NCBI RefSeq assembly: GCF_001278705.1
Contig: NZ_CP012600.1
Span: 434,190 to 498,189 of the forward strand
Source: Bacillus gobiensis
GTDB taxonomy: Bacteria; Bacillota; Bacilli; Bacillales; Bacillaceae
Direction of reading: 5' to 3'
DNA length: 64,000 bases
The position numbers and the translations under genes were made by a program. Below the pieces are notes generated by a model. That model was given only the letters and a program-made list of their open reading frames with translations, was not told where the DNA came from and did no database searches. This document shows positions 21,175 through 30,410 of the stretch, piece after piece (position 1 is the first letter of the stretch; every line of letters starts with the position of its first letter).

Positions 21175-22581
21175 TTGAATGTGGAGGAAAATAAAGAGCT
21201 GCATCAGGCAATCGGACAAATTACGGAAATCGCCAAAGGATTTGGTCTGGATTATTATCCGATGAGATATGAAGTTTGTCCCGCTGAAATTATTTATACT
21301 TTTGGAGCTTATGGGATGCCGACCAGGTTTTCGCATTGGAGCTTTGGTAAGCAGTTTCATAAGATGAAGCTTCATTACGATTTGGGATTGAGCAAAATAT
21401 ATGAGCTTGTCATCAACTCCAATCCTTGCTATGCGTTTTTGTTAGACAGCAATTCGTTAATTCAAAATAAACTGATCGTTGCCCATGTACTTGCTCATTG
21501 TGATTTTTTTAAAAATAATTGCCGGTTTCAAAATACGAAACGAGATATGGTAGAGAGCATGGCCGCTACAGCTGATCGAATCAAGCATTACGAAAAAATT
21601 CATGGAACGAAAGAGGTAGAGTCTTTTCTCGACGCAGTTCTGGCTGTTCAGGAACACATTGACCCTTCCCTAGTTCGTCCAAAGCTTACTTGGAGCATGG
21701 ATGACGAGGAGCCTGAACAGGAAGAAAAGCAGACCCCCTATGATGATTTATGGGGATTAGACGCACAAAAAACGAGAAGAAGCAAGGAAAAGAAGAAAAA
21801 GCTCTTTCCACCAAGTCCGGAAAAGGATATTTTGTTGTTTATTGAGGAGCACTCAAGAGAACTGGAGCCGTGGCAGCGTGATATTTTAACGATGATGAGG
21901 GAAGAAATGCTTTATTTTTGGCCGCAGCTGGAAACAAAAATAATGAATGAGGGATGGGCGTCATTTTGGCATCAGCGAATTCTCCGCGAGCTGGACTTAA
22001 CTTCAGATGAATCGATCGAATATTCAAAGCTGAATGCAGGGGTGGTTCAGCCGTCAAAAACAGGTATTAATCCGTACTATTTGGGGTTGAAGATCTTTGA
22101 AGATATAGAGGAACGGTATAATAACCCGACAGAAGAAATGAAAAAAATCGGAGTAGAGCCGAATTCGGGTAGAGAAAAAATGTTTGAAGTAAGAGAGATC
22201 GAATCGGATATTTCCTTTATTCGCAATTACTTAACGAAGGATCTTGTCATGAGGGAAGATCTCTATTTATTCCAAAAGCAAGGCAGGGATTATAAAATAG
22301 TAGATAAAGAGTGGGAAGGGGTAAGAGACCAGCTTGTCAGCATGAGGGTGAATGGCGGTTTTCCATATTTGATGGTGACAGATGGTGATTATTTAAAAAA
22401 TAATGAGCTTTTTATTAAGCATGTCTATGAAGGCATTGAGCTCGATTTGAAATATTTGGAAAAGGTTCTGCCCTATTTGTATCAGCTTTGGGGAAGAAGC
22501 GTCCATGTCGAAACCATTCTGGAAGAAAAACCTGTGTTATTTTCGTATGATGGCAAAGGAGTCCATCGCCGGTATCTTTAA
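21175..22581 (+). CDS. spoVR: SpoVR family protein
   Basis: The 468-residue protein matches SpoVR, which is needed for normal spore cortex formation in B. subtilis. Family landmarks are [52 protein letters not shown] and [13 protein letters not shown]. The biochemical activity is not established. Translation should begin at TTG 21175 after a GGGGGGG ribosome site: this gives the same length as B. subtilis SpoVR, whereas the longer frame begins inside the yhdC terminator. It lies next to the cell-wall hydrolase gene, as in B. subtilis apart from phoA. Confidence 0.93.
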   Translation: MNVEENKELHQAIGQITEIAKGFGLDYYPMRYEVCPAEIIYTFGAYGMPTRFSHWSFGKQFHKMKLHYDLGLSKIYELVINSNPCYAFLLDSNSLIQNKLIVAHVLAHCDFFKNNCRFQNTKRDMVESMAATADRIKHYEKIHGTKEVESFLDAVLAVQEHIDPSLVRPKLTWSMDDEEPEQEEKQTPYDDLWGLDAQKTRRSKEKKKKLFPPSPEKDILLFIEEHSRELEPWQRDILTMMREEMLYFWPQLETKIMNEGWASFWHQRILRELDLTSDESIEYSKLNAGVVQPSKTGINPYYLGLKIFEDIEERYNNPTEEMKKIGVEPNSGREKMFEVREIESDISFIRNYLTKDLVMREDLYLFQKQGRDYKIVDKEWEGVRDQLVSMRVNGGFPYLMVTDGDYLKNNELFIKHVYEGIELDLKYLEKVLPYLYQLWGRSVHVETILEEKPVLFSYDGKGVHRRYL

Positions 22582-22603
22582 TTTACGATCCTTTCCTCTT
22601 CTG

Positions 22604-22638
22604 AAGCTGCCTGTACACGTTCAGGCAGCTTTGTTTTA
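22604..22638 (+). terminator. Intrinsic terminator after spoVR
   Basis: A perfect 10-bp stem AAGCTGCCTG/CAGGCAGCTT is followed by TTGTTTTA. Confidence 0.9.
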
Positions 22639-22813
22639 GGATGAATTACAGTTACACGAATGCAACCTTTGAAATGAAAATGAAATATTTAACAACCCTA
22701 ATAAAAAACTTTTTTCTGCGAATTACTAAGTAATTTGTCGCATGAAGTCAAGTCTATTTCTTGTGTAAACGCCTCCTTATAATAGATATGTATTATTACA
22801 TAGGGAGGAAATC

Positions 22814-23617
22814 ATGAAAAAACATATAATTACAGTTTCTGCTACTGTTTTGTTGGGATCGTCATTATTTGCGGGAGCTGCGTCTGCAGCTAGCGTAAAA
22901 GTGAAAAAAGGTGATACATTATGGAAATATTCAAAGACATACGGTGTCTCAGTTAATCAAATCAAACTAGAGAACAAGCTTAAGTCTGACAATATTTATA
23001 TCGGGCAAACACTGAAAATCAATGAAAAATCAAAAGCGCCATCTAAAGCTCCATCATCGTCTACATACAAAGTTGTAAGCGGGGACAGCCTGTGGAAGAT
23101 TGCCAAAAAATTCGGCATGTCTGTCAATGAACTAAAGGAAACCAATCGATTGAAAACTGATCTTATTCGGATTGGACAGGTTTTGAAGGTTAGAACGAAA
23201 AATGGAGAAAATATTCGACAAGATAATGTTAGTGAATCTGACAAACCAGCTTCGCATTCATCATTGAACACGGACAAGCTTGTCAATGATGCGCGCTCAC
23301 TCATCGGAACATCGTACAAATGGGGAGGTACGAGTCCTTCCGGATTTGATTGCAGCGGATTCATTTGGTACATCATCAATAAACAAAAAAGCGTGCAAAG
23401 AACAAGTACTGCTGGTTATTGGAACATGATGGACAAAGTATCATCGCCTGCGGTTGGGGATTTCGTCTATTTCTCAACTTATAAATCAGGTCCCTCACAT
23501 ATGGGTGTTTACATAGGAGATAACAAATTTATTCATGCTGGATCAGACGGCGTAACGACCAGCGATATGACCACAAGCTATTGGAAACAGCGTTATTTAG
23601 GCGCGAAAAAGTTTTAA
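22814..23617 (+). CDS. lytE: LysM-NlpC/P60 peptidoglycan endopeptidase, LytE-like
   Basis: The 267-residue secreted enzyme has a signal peptide (cleavage near ASAAS), two LysM domains (about residues 28-70 and 82-125, each with GDTLWK or GDSLWK), a Ser/Lys-rich linker and a C-terminal NlpC/P60 domain. The catalytic Cys is in FDCSGF and the His in PSHMGVYIG. It cuts D-Glu-meso-DAP bonds in wall stem peptides during growth. B. subtilis LytE has three LysM repeats, so this is a shorter version. Start ATG after AGGGAGGAA; the upstream AT-rich region contains a TATAAT at 22778. Confidence 0.92.
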   Translation: MKKHIITVSATVLLGSSLFAGAASAASVKVKKGDTLWKYSKTYGVSVNQIKLENKLKSDNIYIGQTLKINEKSKAPSKAPSSSTYKVVSGDSLWKIAKKFGMSVNELKETNRLKTDLIRIGQVLKVRTKNGENIRQDNVSESDKPASHSSLNTDKLVNDARSLIGTSYKWGGTSPSGFDCSGFIWYIINKQKSVQRTSTAGYWNMMDKVSSPAVGDFVYFSTYKSGPSHMGVYIGDNKFIHAGSDGVTTSDMTTSYWKQRYLGAKKF

Positions 23618-23622
23618 TCAAT

Positions 23623-23656
23623 AAAGCTGGCTCCATTGAAAATGGAACCAGCTTTT
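23623..23656 (+). terminator. Terminator between lytE and the convergent PHP gene
   Basis: AAAGCTGG pairs with CCAGCTTT and an inner TCCATT with AATGGA, followed by a T run; an A run on the other side suggests it also ends the minus-strand operon. Confidence 0.88.
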
Positions 23657-23675
23657 TAATCTCGTTAACCTGATC

Positions 23676-24671
23676 CTAAATAGAAACTAGTTTTCTCATT
23701 CCTTGATTAAATGTGGCAATCGATTTTATTCCATGCTGTTTGAGGGTTTGCGAGTTTTGCTCTACGTAATTGCCGAGATCATCGGGAAAATGAGAATCAG
23801 AAGATATGGTCATTGGAATCTCATACTGCGCTAAAATTTGCAGAAACAATGGGCTTGGGCACATCTCTTTAACAGGATATCGATAATATAATCCAGCATT
23901 AATTTCTGTTGCCGTAGAGGTCTCTTTTAATGCTCTTGCAATTTTGTGATAATAAGGAACTAAACGGTTTTCATCAGGACGATAGTTAAATAGCTTAAGA
24001 TTGTCGAGATGTGCAAATATATGAAAAAGATTTGAACGTATACCTTTTTCTACTGTTTTGAAAAAACGATCGTACAAATCTTCAAGATTTCGTTCGTCAA
24101 ATAAAGATTTTGCTTCCGGATTATCAAAGCCCCAGCCATCTAAAAAATGTACAGAACCAATTATGTAGTCCCACTTTCCTAGGGATAAAAGATTATTGAG
24201 CTCTTCTTCCCCGCTTTCAAAATAATCAGCTTCTATTCCGATTCTTAATGTTACACCTTTTTCTGCCCAGCGTTCTTTTGCTTGATGTATTGTATTAGTA
24301 AAAGCAGATATCGATTGGTTCATCACTTGATGTAACCATGTTTTTTGTAGTGTTCCAAGTTGATCATTACCAAGATGCATATACTTTTCATAATATTGTT
24401 TCGTTTCGGTGAAGCGATATAAATGATCAACAATTCCAACTTCTTTGATCCCTTTACGCAATGCTTCAAGCAAATAAAAATCGAGCCAATAGGAAGAATA
24501 GGCTCCCTCTTCTAAACGTTTATGCAGTCGCTGCCTGCTGAAAGCAAGCCATTCGACTGTATGTTTTGAAAAAGGAGCGGACTCAAAATATTCAATGGCT
24601 TTGTTTGTTCTATCCAGCCAACGCATTGAGTAAGGGCCTTCTTCCAGATGCACATGGTAGTCTACCTTCAT
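23676..24671 (-). CDS. PHP-domain hydrolase (histidinol-phosphatase-like)
   Basis: The 331-residue protein has the four PHP metal motifs: YHVHLEEG at the N terminus, GIVDHLYRF, GIEADYFESG and HLDNLKLF, with a final SSDSHFPDDLG. PHP enzymes of the HisJ type hydrolyse phosphoesters with a trinuclear metal site. Because it closes an operon with a transporter, a DeoR regulator and an alkaline-phosphatase-superfamily enzyme, it more likely acts on the imported compound than in histidine synthesis; that is inference. Start ATG after AGGAGGAGCT. Confidence 0.82.
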   Translation of the reverse strand: MKVDYHVHLEEGPYSMRWLDRTNKAIEYFESAPFSKHTVEWLAFSRQRLHKRLEEGAYSSYWLDFYLLEALRKGIKEVGIVDHLYRFTETKQYYEKYMHLGNDQLGTLQKTWLHQVMNQSISAFTNTIHQAKERWAEKGVTLRIGIEADYFESGEEELNNLLSLGKWDYIIGSVHFLDGWGFDNPEAKSLFDERNLEDLYDRFFKTVEKGIRSNLFHIFAHLDNLKLFNYRPDENRLVPYYHKIARALKETSTATEINAGLYYRYPVKEMCPSPLFLQILAQYEIPMTISSDSHFPDDLGNYVEQNSQTLKQHGIKSIATFNQGMRKLVSI

Positions 24672-24683
24672 TTAGAGCTCCTC

Positions 24684-25463
24684 CTAAGCTGTAATCCACG
24701 TAACTTCATTGTCTATTAACAAGCTTTGCCATTCCTTATCCGGCTGAATGTCGCTTATTATCCAGTTAAATAAGGAAAGCTCCCCTATAAGGTAAAAAGC
24801 TTCTTTATTGATTTTTGAATGATCTGCTAATAAATAACTTTCACGTGTAATACTCATCATCATTTTCGAAATTTCAATTTCTTCAATATCAAAATCGCTT
24901 ACGAATCCTCGGGAAATACCGCCGCATGAAATAAAAGCTTTGTCGACACGAAATGCTTCAAGCATTTGGGCAGTTAAAGATCCTTTTATCGATTGTTGAG
25001 ATGTATTCAGCATACCGCCAAGGATGATTATTTTCCCGGAAAAAGCTTTTTTCTCCAATCGGTCATTTAAGGCTGAAGCTGCTTTTAATGAATTGGTTAC
25101 TATCGTCACATTCTCTACATCTTTAATGGCGTGGCATAATTCCAATGTTGTTGTTCCGACGTCTATAATAATCGTATCGTTTGATTCGATGCATTTTGCT
25201 GCTGCTTCTCCTATGCGCTGTTTTTCCTGTTGCCTGATTTTTCGTTTTTTTTCAAAAGAAGGCTCAAGCCTCTCTCCTCGAAAAGGAACTGCTCCTCCAT
25301 GTACACGCTTTATCAGCCTTTGTTCTTCAAGAGAGGCAAGATCACGCCGAATCGTTTCAGGGGTAACCCCCAGTTGTTCAGCAAGAAAGTTAACAAACAC
25401 TTTTCCTTTATCCTCTAGCTCTACTAAAATAGATTGCTTCCTTTCTTCTGTTAGATGATTCAT
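24684..25463 (-). CDS. DeoR-family transcriptional regulator
   Basis: The 259-residue regulator has the DeoR helix-turn-helix (VNFLAEQLGVTPETIRRDLASLEEQ, HGGAVP) and the C-terminal sugar-phosphate isomerase-like sensor domain with IDVGTTTLELCHAIKD, VTNSL and ADHSKI. DeoR proteins usually repress sugar or nucleoside phosphate genes until a phosphorylated effector binds. Its start overlaps the ATPase stop (ATGA). Four repeats upstream of the operon at 30079-30160 are candidate binding sites, implying autoregulation. Confidence 0.9.
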   Translation of the reverse strand: MNHLTEERKQSILVELEDKGKVFVNFLAEQLGVTPETIRRDLASLEEQRLIKRVHGGAVPFRGERLEPSFEKKRKIRQQEKQRIGEAAAKCIESNDTIIIDVGTTTLELCHAIKDVENVTIVTNSLKAASALNDRLEKKAFSGKIIILGGMLNTSQQSIKGSLTAQMLEAFRVDKAFISCGGISRGFVSDFDIEEIEISKMMMSITRESYLLADHSKINKEAFYLIGELSLFNWIISDIQPDKEWQSLLIDNEVTWITA

Positions 25464-26464
25464 TGAAAGGAAATCACATCCTCTCTTTCTATGAATAGGG
25501 TTTTTTCTTCATTATACATGATTCGTTTATTTGAATGATGCAATTGCTCTACCATGATGGATACTCCGCCTACTTTTAGCTCATAACGAACGATATTGCC
25601 TAATATCGTAATGTCCTGTACTTTTCCGTTTATGGAAAAGCAAGCCTTCGAAGATTCGGCATTGAACGCCTCGGGGCGAATTGCAAACGTCTCTCCTGTA
25701 AACTCATGCTTTGAATTGAAGATGCAGTCAATCTGAGCACGAGTTAATACGTTATAATTTCCAATGAAGCGAGCGGTAAATTCACTGTTTGGTTTCGTAT
25801 ATAATTCCTCTGGAGTTCCAACTTGCGCGATTTCTCCATTATTCATTAAATAAATCCGGTCTGAGATCGCCATTGCTTCTTCCTGGTCATGTGTGACAAA
25901 AATCATCGTAATGCCTAATTTTTGTTGAATTAAACGAAGCTGGGTTTGAAGATTCTTCCGGATTTGGGCATCTAATGCACTTAAAGGCTCATCAAGCAAT
26001 AATATTTTCGGCTCGACTACAACCGATCGAGCCAGCGCTGCTCTTTGCTGCTGACCTCCAGAAAGCTCATGGGGATAGGCATTCTCTTTTTCTTGTATTC
26101 CAACAAGCTGAAGAATAGCTGTTACTTTTTCTTGAATCAGTTCTTTTGACATTTTCAACATTTTTAAACCAAAGGCGACGTTCTCATATACAGTCATATT
26201 TGGAAACAATGCATAAGACTGAAAAACCATTCCAACTTGTCGGTCCTTTGGAGGCAAATGTGTAATTGTACGTTCATCAATATTGATATTGCCTTTGTTT
26301 GCTGCTGTCAATCCTGCTATTGTTCGCAGAAGAGAAGACTTACCGCAGCCGCTAGGTCCTAAAAGAGTAACAAGCTCGCCTTTTTCAATTGAAAGGGACA
26401 AATTCTTTAATACGTTAACGTTACCAAATGATAGGGATATTTTATCAATGGTTAAGTAGCTCAT
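25460..26464 (-). CDS. ABC transporter ATP-binding protein, PhnT/PotA-like
   Basis: The 334-residue ATPase has Walker A (GPSGCGKSS), the Q loop, signature [14 protein letters not shown], Walker B (ILLLDEP) and the H loop (VTHDQEEAM), plus a C-terminal regulatory extension of about 100 residues of TOBE type. The closest recognisable kinds are importers for polyamines, iron, hexose phosphates and 2-aminoethylphosphonate. It overlaps the preceding permease gene by 20 bases and the DeoR gene by 4, so the set is one operon. Confidence 0.9.
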   Translation of the reverse strand: MSYLTIDKISLSFGNVNVLKNLSLSIEKGELVTLLGPSGCGKSSLLRTIAGLTAANKGNINIDERTITHLPPKDRQVGMVFQSYALFPNMTVYENVAFGLKMLKMSKELIQEKVTAILQLVGIQEKENAYPHELSGGQQQRAALARSVVVEPKILLLDEPLSALDAQIRKNLQTQLRLIQQKLGITMIFVTHDQEEAMAISDRIYLMNNGEIAQVGTPEELYTKPNSEFTARFIGNYNVLTRAQIDCIFNSKHEFTGETFAIRPEAFNAESSKACFSINGKVQDITILGNIVRYELKVGGVSIMVEQLHHSNKRIMYNEEKTLFIEREDVISFQ

Positions 26465-27257
26465 CTGACTTTCTCCTTTTGTTTTGTTTCTTTTTTGAAC
26501 TAATCCTGATAATGCACCAGCACAATATGACGAGTACGATAAAATATGAAATTACCACTGAGCTAGATAAATGACCGCTTTCATTCATACGCCGGAACAA
26601 ATAGATTTGAATTGTTTCAAAGCTGCCGCCTACTAATAAATTGGTTAAGACAAATTCCCCAAATAATATGGAGAAAGCCAGTATAGAGGAAACAATAATC
26701 CCTGATTTTATATTTGGCAGAATCACACGAGTAAATGCTTTTGTACGTGACGCACCTAAGAGCTCTGCTGCTTCCATTAGTCTGACGGAGTCAACCGATT
26801 GTAAACTATTCCGGACACCTTGATACATAAACGGCAAAACTGCAACAAAGAAGGCTCCAGACACAACAATAATCATCGGAATTGTTCCGCCTGCATAGGC
26901 ACGTATCAGTCCTACCGCTGCCACTACTCCTGGAATGGCATAAGGCATCAGCACAATGATTTTCAATAATCGTTCAAGCTTTGGTAAATACACCGTAATA
27001 ACAAAAACAGTAGGAACCATAACGAGAATAATGACAATCATCGACCCGACTGTTAATAGAAATGTTCTGGTCATCGCTTCAACAAATCGAGGGTCTCCGT
27101 ATAGTTCTGCATACCATTTAAACGTATATCCATCTGGCAAGACGGTTTTCGTCCAGCTTGTTGCAATGGAATAAAGAAAGGTTGCAATAAGCGGTAAAGC
27201 TAAATACATCATAAAAATCGTTACAGTCACGCGATGCTGCCACACTTTTTTTTTCAC
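26445..27257 (-). CDS. ABC importer permease, PhnV/PotC-like
   Basis: The 270-residue membrane protein has about six transmembrane segments and the EAA loop EAAELLGASRTKAFTRVILP that docks the ATPase. It is the second permease of the import system and has the usual type I importer layout. It overlaps its neighbours on both sides (by 4 and 20 bases). Cargo is not evident from the permease alone. Confidence 0.88.
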   Translation of the reverse strand: MKKKVWQHRVTVTIFMMYLALPLIATFLYSIATSWTKTVLPDGYTFKWYAELYGDPRFVEAMTRTFLLTVGSMIVIILVMVPTVFVITVYLPKLERLLKIIVLMPYAIPGVVAAVGLIRAYAGGTIPMIIVVSGAFFVAVLPFMYQGVRNSLQSVDSVRLMEAAELLGASRTKAFTRVILPNIKSGIIVSSILAFSILFGEFVLTNLLVGGSFETIQIYLFRRMNESGHLSSSVVISYFIVLVILCWCIIRISSKKKQNKRRKSDELLNH

Positions 27258-28102
27258 TTCATATCCCTCCGAACCTTACGTAATAACCACTCATTTACAA
27301 GCATCGCGGTCATCATCAATAATGCAAGGGTAACAGCCAATGCACTCCCAAGCTCAGGTCGTGCATAAATATCGCCTGAAACTAAAGCACCAATCCGAAT
27401 AGGGAGAAGATTAATTTTACTTCCAACCAGGGCATAAGCAGTTCCATAGGCGCCCATTGCATTGGCAAATAAAATACTAAGTGTGCCAGTGATAGCTGGA
27501 AGAATATAAGGAAAACCAATTTTTCGCCAAAAGGTAAAAGTGGAAGCTCCTAATAAAAATGAAGCCTCTTTCCATTTCTCATCAATTCCTTTATAAATAG
27601 GAAACAAGAGTAAGACTGCCAGAGGAAGCTGAAAATAGACGTAGATCATAGTTAAGCCCGCCCAAGAATACAAATCAAAGTGTTGGAATAAGTCTATTCC
27701 AAACTGCTGAAATAAGAGAGTAAAAACACCGCTGTTTCCAAGCAAAATAATAAATGCAAATGCAAGCGGAACTCCTGCAAAATTTGAAGTCATATTAACA
27801 AAAAGCAATAATTTTTCTTGAAATGCCGAATGAAATTTCGTAAAGGAGTAAGCAACAAATGTAGCGATGATTACACCTATTAAGCTAGAAGTAAAAGAGA
27901 TAATGGCACTATTTTTGAACGATTGATAATAAAAGGGATTGATGAAAATCTCAATATAGTTACCTAAAGTCCACCCGCTGCCATTCTCACCGCTTAAGCT
28001 TGCCGAAATCATAGTAACAACGGGAACGACAAGAAACATTGCGATCAAAAGGAAGAATGGCAAAAGTGTAAAGAGGGCGAATTTGTTCATTTTTGGCTTC
28101 AA
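27254..28102 (-). CDS. ABC importer permease, PhnU/PotB-like
   Basis: The 282-residue membrane protein has about six transmembrane segments and the docking loop EASFLLGASTFTFWRKIGFP. It pairs with the permease encoded immediately downstream (4-base overlap) to form the channel. The start codon lies five bases after the phosphoesterase stop. Confidence 0.88.
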   Translation of the reverse strand: MKPKMNKFALFTLLPFFLLIAMFLVVPVVTMISASLSGENGSGWTLGNYIEIFINPFYYQSFKNSAIISFTSSLIGVIIATFVAYSFTKFHSAFQEKLLLFVNMTSNFAGVPLAFAFIILLGNSGVFTLLFQQFGIDLFQHFDLYSWAGLTMIYVYFQLPLAVLLLFPIYKGIDEKWKEASFLLGASTFTFWRKIGFPYILPAITGTLSILFANAMGAYGTAYALVGSKINLLPIRIGALVSGDIYARPELGSALAVTLALLMMTAMLVNEWLLRKVRRDMK

Positions 28103-28107
28103 TACTA

Positions 28108-28959
28108 TTACTTCCTTTCTTCGAACTGGAGCTCTTTTGCTTTAATCCCTGGCAATGATAGCGGGATCATCGAAGCAGAAGGTTTTATCCGCAGTAATTG
28201 GCATGAAATAGGAGCAATCATAAGCTGGGAAATCTCTTCTTCGTAAACTCCAGGTTCGACTTGATCTGAAATGATAAATAAAGGTACGTGCCTTACATCA
28301 TTTAATGTTCCGCCGTGATTGCCATCATCATTCATTCCATGATCAGCTGTAACGATGATTTGATATCCTTTTTCCATCCATGCAGGAATAACTGTGGCTA
28401 GAATGGAATCTGCCATTAAAACACTACCCTTGTATTCTTTTGAATTGGCTGTGAATTTGTGGCCGATATCATCAATATTCATCGAATGTACATATAAAAA
28501 ATCAGGATGATAAGCGGTAAGCAAGTGATGTGCGTCCGCAAATAAATGAGAATCGGGATAATGGTCTTCAAAATAGAAAATACCGTGCTGAATCACTTTT
28601 TCCGGGTTATGCTGAATTCGATCCTCGTGGATGACGAAAGGAGCCCGGTTATACAATTCGCTCACCCAATAGTAAGATGCTGTTGCATTTGTTAATCCAT
28701 TCCGTTTTGTTAAATGAAACAAACTTTCTTGTTGGGACAGCCTTACTGTTTGATTCGTCGTAATTCCGTTTCTATACGGGGGGGTTCCTGTTAGGAGGAC
28801 CTCGTATAAGGGCCTGGATAAACTAGGTATTTCTGATTTTACACAGTAACGGGAGGCTAAGCCTTTTTCAACTAAATGTCCTAAATATCCCATTTGCTCA
28901 ACGGCTGCGTCAAAGCGCAGGCCGTCAAGTATAATCATTGCTAATTTATTATTTGACAT
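28108..28959 (-). CDS. Alkaline-phosphatase-superfamily phosphoesterase (phosphonoacetate hydrolase/NPP-like)
   Basis: The 283-residue protein has the metal and nucleophile pattern of the superfamily: Asp in MIILDGLRFD, a probable Ser nucleophile in IPSLSRPLYEVLLTG, Asp/His in MNIDDIGHKF, and Asp-His plus His in VTADHGMNDDGNHGG. There is no signal peptide, so it should act in the cytosol on an imported phosphoester or phosphonate. ATG 28959 (preceded by AAAAGG) is preferred over the longer frame; it overlaps the upstream binding-protein gene by 11 bases. The substrate is unknown. Confidence 0.82.
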   Translation of the reverse strand: MSNNKLAMIILDGLRFDAAVEQMGYLGHLVEKGLASRYCVKSEIPSLSRPLYEVLLTGTPPYRNGITTNQTVRLSQQESLFHLTKRNGLTNATASYYWVSELYNRAPFVIHEDRIQHNPEKVIQHGIFYFEDHYPDSHLFADAHHLLTAYHPDFLYVHSMNIDDIGHKFTANSKEYKGSVLMADSILATVIPAWMEKGYQIIVTADHGMNDDGNHGGTLNDVRHVPLFIISDQVEPGVYEEEISQLMIAPISCQLLRIKPSASMIPLSLPGIKAKELQFEERK

Positions 28960-30043
28960 GGATAAGAACCTTTTCTTGCCATAATTGTGGAATCTGTTTC
29001 GCTGTTTCATCCCACGCCTTAAAATCTTCTACAGGCTTTGCATTTTTGTATTGATCCTTAGGCAGAACTTTTTCTTGCACATCAGCAGGGAGTTTCACAT
29101 TATCGCGGATAGGACGTGCATATCCTCGTGCTAGATTGATTTGTCCTTCATCAGATAAAATATATTCGCGTGCAAGCATTGCTGCATGAGGATGTTTGGC
29201 ATTTTTATTAATGACAGTTGTATACCCGCTTACAACGGATGTATCTTCAGGAATCGTCACTTCAAAGCGATTTTTGTCAATTTGATCGCGGTAATTTAAT
29301 CCATTGAAGTCCCAGACAACAGCTACATCGACTTCGCCTTTTTCTAAGTTGGCAATGGAAGAATCTATAGAAGATAGTCTTCCTTGCTTAGCGATCTGTG
29401 CGAAATATTCAAGTCCGGACTCAATATTCTTTTCATCTCCACCTTTAGACATTGCTGCTGCTAGTACAGCAAATTGAGACTGAGTGCCTTTTGTTACATC
29501 GCCAATTGCTACTTTATAATCACCATTTAAGATGTCATCCCATGTTTTTGGCGGATTTTTCACGTTATTCTTATCTGTTAAAAATGCGATGGTACCTGTG
29601 TAGCCCAAAACCCAGTGTCCTTCATCATCCTTTGCCCATTCTGGAACATCATCCCAATAAGATGTTTTGTATGGAAGTGTTAGTCCTTTATCCTTTGCTA
29701 ACGGACCGAAGTTAATGCCGACATCTCCAATATCAGCGGTTGCATTCTTTCCCTCAGACTCAAATTTAGATAATTCTTCAGCACTCGACATATCTGTATC
29801 CTTATGTTTTAAGCTGTATTCACTTTCAAGTTCCTTCCACGTTTCGCCCCAGTTTGCCCAGCTATCAGGCATTGCAACGCTGGCAACTTCACCTTCCTCT
29901 TTTGCTTTCTGAGTGATTTCCTCTAATGATAAATTTTCTGCTACTGCTTTTGTTTCCTCAGTATTTGTTTCAGATTGCCCGCAAGCAGCTAAAAGCGAGG
30001 TTGATAGAAGTCCGACTGATAAAATTTTAGTTATACGTTTCAT
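28949..30043 (-). CDS. Extracellular solute-binding lipoprotein of the ABC importer
   Basis: The 364-residue protein has a lipoprotein signal with lipobox LLAACGQ and a family 1-type binding fold (TADIGDVGINFGP, WVLGYTGTIAFLTDKNNV, KTWDDILNGDYKVAIGD). It resembles iron, polyamine and 2-aminoethylphosphonate binders more than sugar binders. It is the first gene of the seven-gene operon and should deliver substrate to the two permeases. Start ATG 30043 with AGGAGG. Confidence 0.87.
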   Translation of the reverse strand: MKRITKILSVGLLSTSLLAACGQSETNTEETKAVAENLSLEEITQKAKEEGEVASVAMPDSWANWGETWKELESEYSLKHKDTDMSSAEELSKFESEGKNATADIGDVGINFGPLAKDKGLTLPYKTSYWDDVPEWAKDDEGHWVLGYTGTIAFLTDKNNVKNPPKTWDDILNGDYKVAIGDVTKGTQSQFAVLAAAMSKGGDEKNIESGLEYFAQIAKQGRLSSIDSSIANLEKGEVDVAVVWDFNGLNYRDQIDKNRFEVTIPEDTSVVSGYTTVINKNAKHPHAAMLAREYILSDEGQINLARGYARPIRDNVKLPADVQEKVLPKDQYKNAKPVEDFKAWDETAKQIPQLWQEKVLIHVK

Positions 30044-30078
30044 TCGTTTTGTTTAATCCTCCGTTTTATTTCTGTTTT

Positions 30079-30160
30079 ATTTGTTTACATAGATTATTGT
30101 AATAAACAAAAGTAAAAAGGGCATTAAACAAACGTAAAAAAACAATAAATAAATGTAAAT
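30079..30160 (-). promoter_or_regulatory. Candidate DeoR operators upstream of the ABC/phosphoesterase operon
   Basis: Three direct repeats, TAAACAAAAGTAAAAA (30103), TAAACAAACGTAAAAA (30125) and TAAATAAATGTAAAT (30146), are spaced 21-22 bp, two helical turns. A fourth copy lies inverted at 30079-30090 (ATTTGTTTACAT), forming a TTTGTTTA/TAAACAAA palindrome with the first. Repeats of this kind are typical DeoR-family sites. Confidence 0.6.
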
Positions 30161-30289
30161 TAAATAGAATCCGAAGGTTTAACACTGTCATCTCTTACAG
30201 GGGGTTGCTTGTAATAGGAGGGAGGCTTGTTGAACAGAGTAGTTTGATAATGTGGGGAAGATGTTTGAATATATTTGTATACGGACAGA

Positions 30290-30328
30290 AAAACAAAAAT
30301 AAAGCCTGTATCTAAAAATGATACAGGC
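30290..30328 (-). terminator. Terminator of the UMP kinase-like gene
   Basis: A perfect 9-bp stem GCCTGTATC/GATACAGGC is followed on the minus strand by a T-rich run. The rest of 30160-30410 shows no gene. Confidence 0.75.
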
Positions 30329-30410
30329 ATTTACTAGAGTTTATGTTTATTTTTGATACCTTTCTTACAGTCGAATAGGTAATCAGATGATATGAACCAT
30401 ACTATACAAT

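Noticed and set aside
22755..22783. Specific SigI or WalR control site for lytE
   Set aside because: ACCC and CGAA stretches and a single TGTAAA half-site occur, but spacing does not fit either consensus well.
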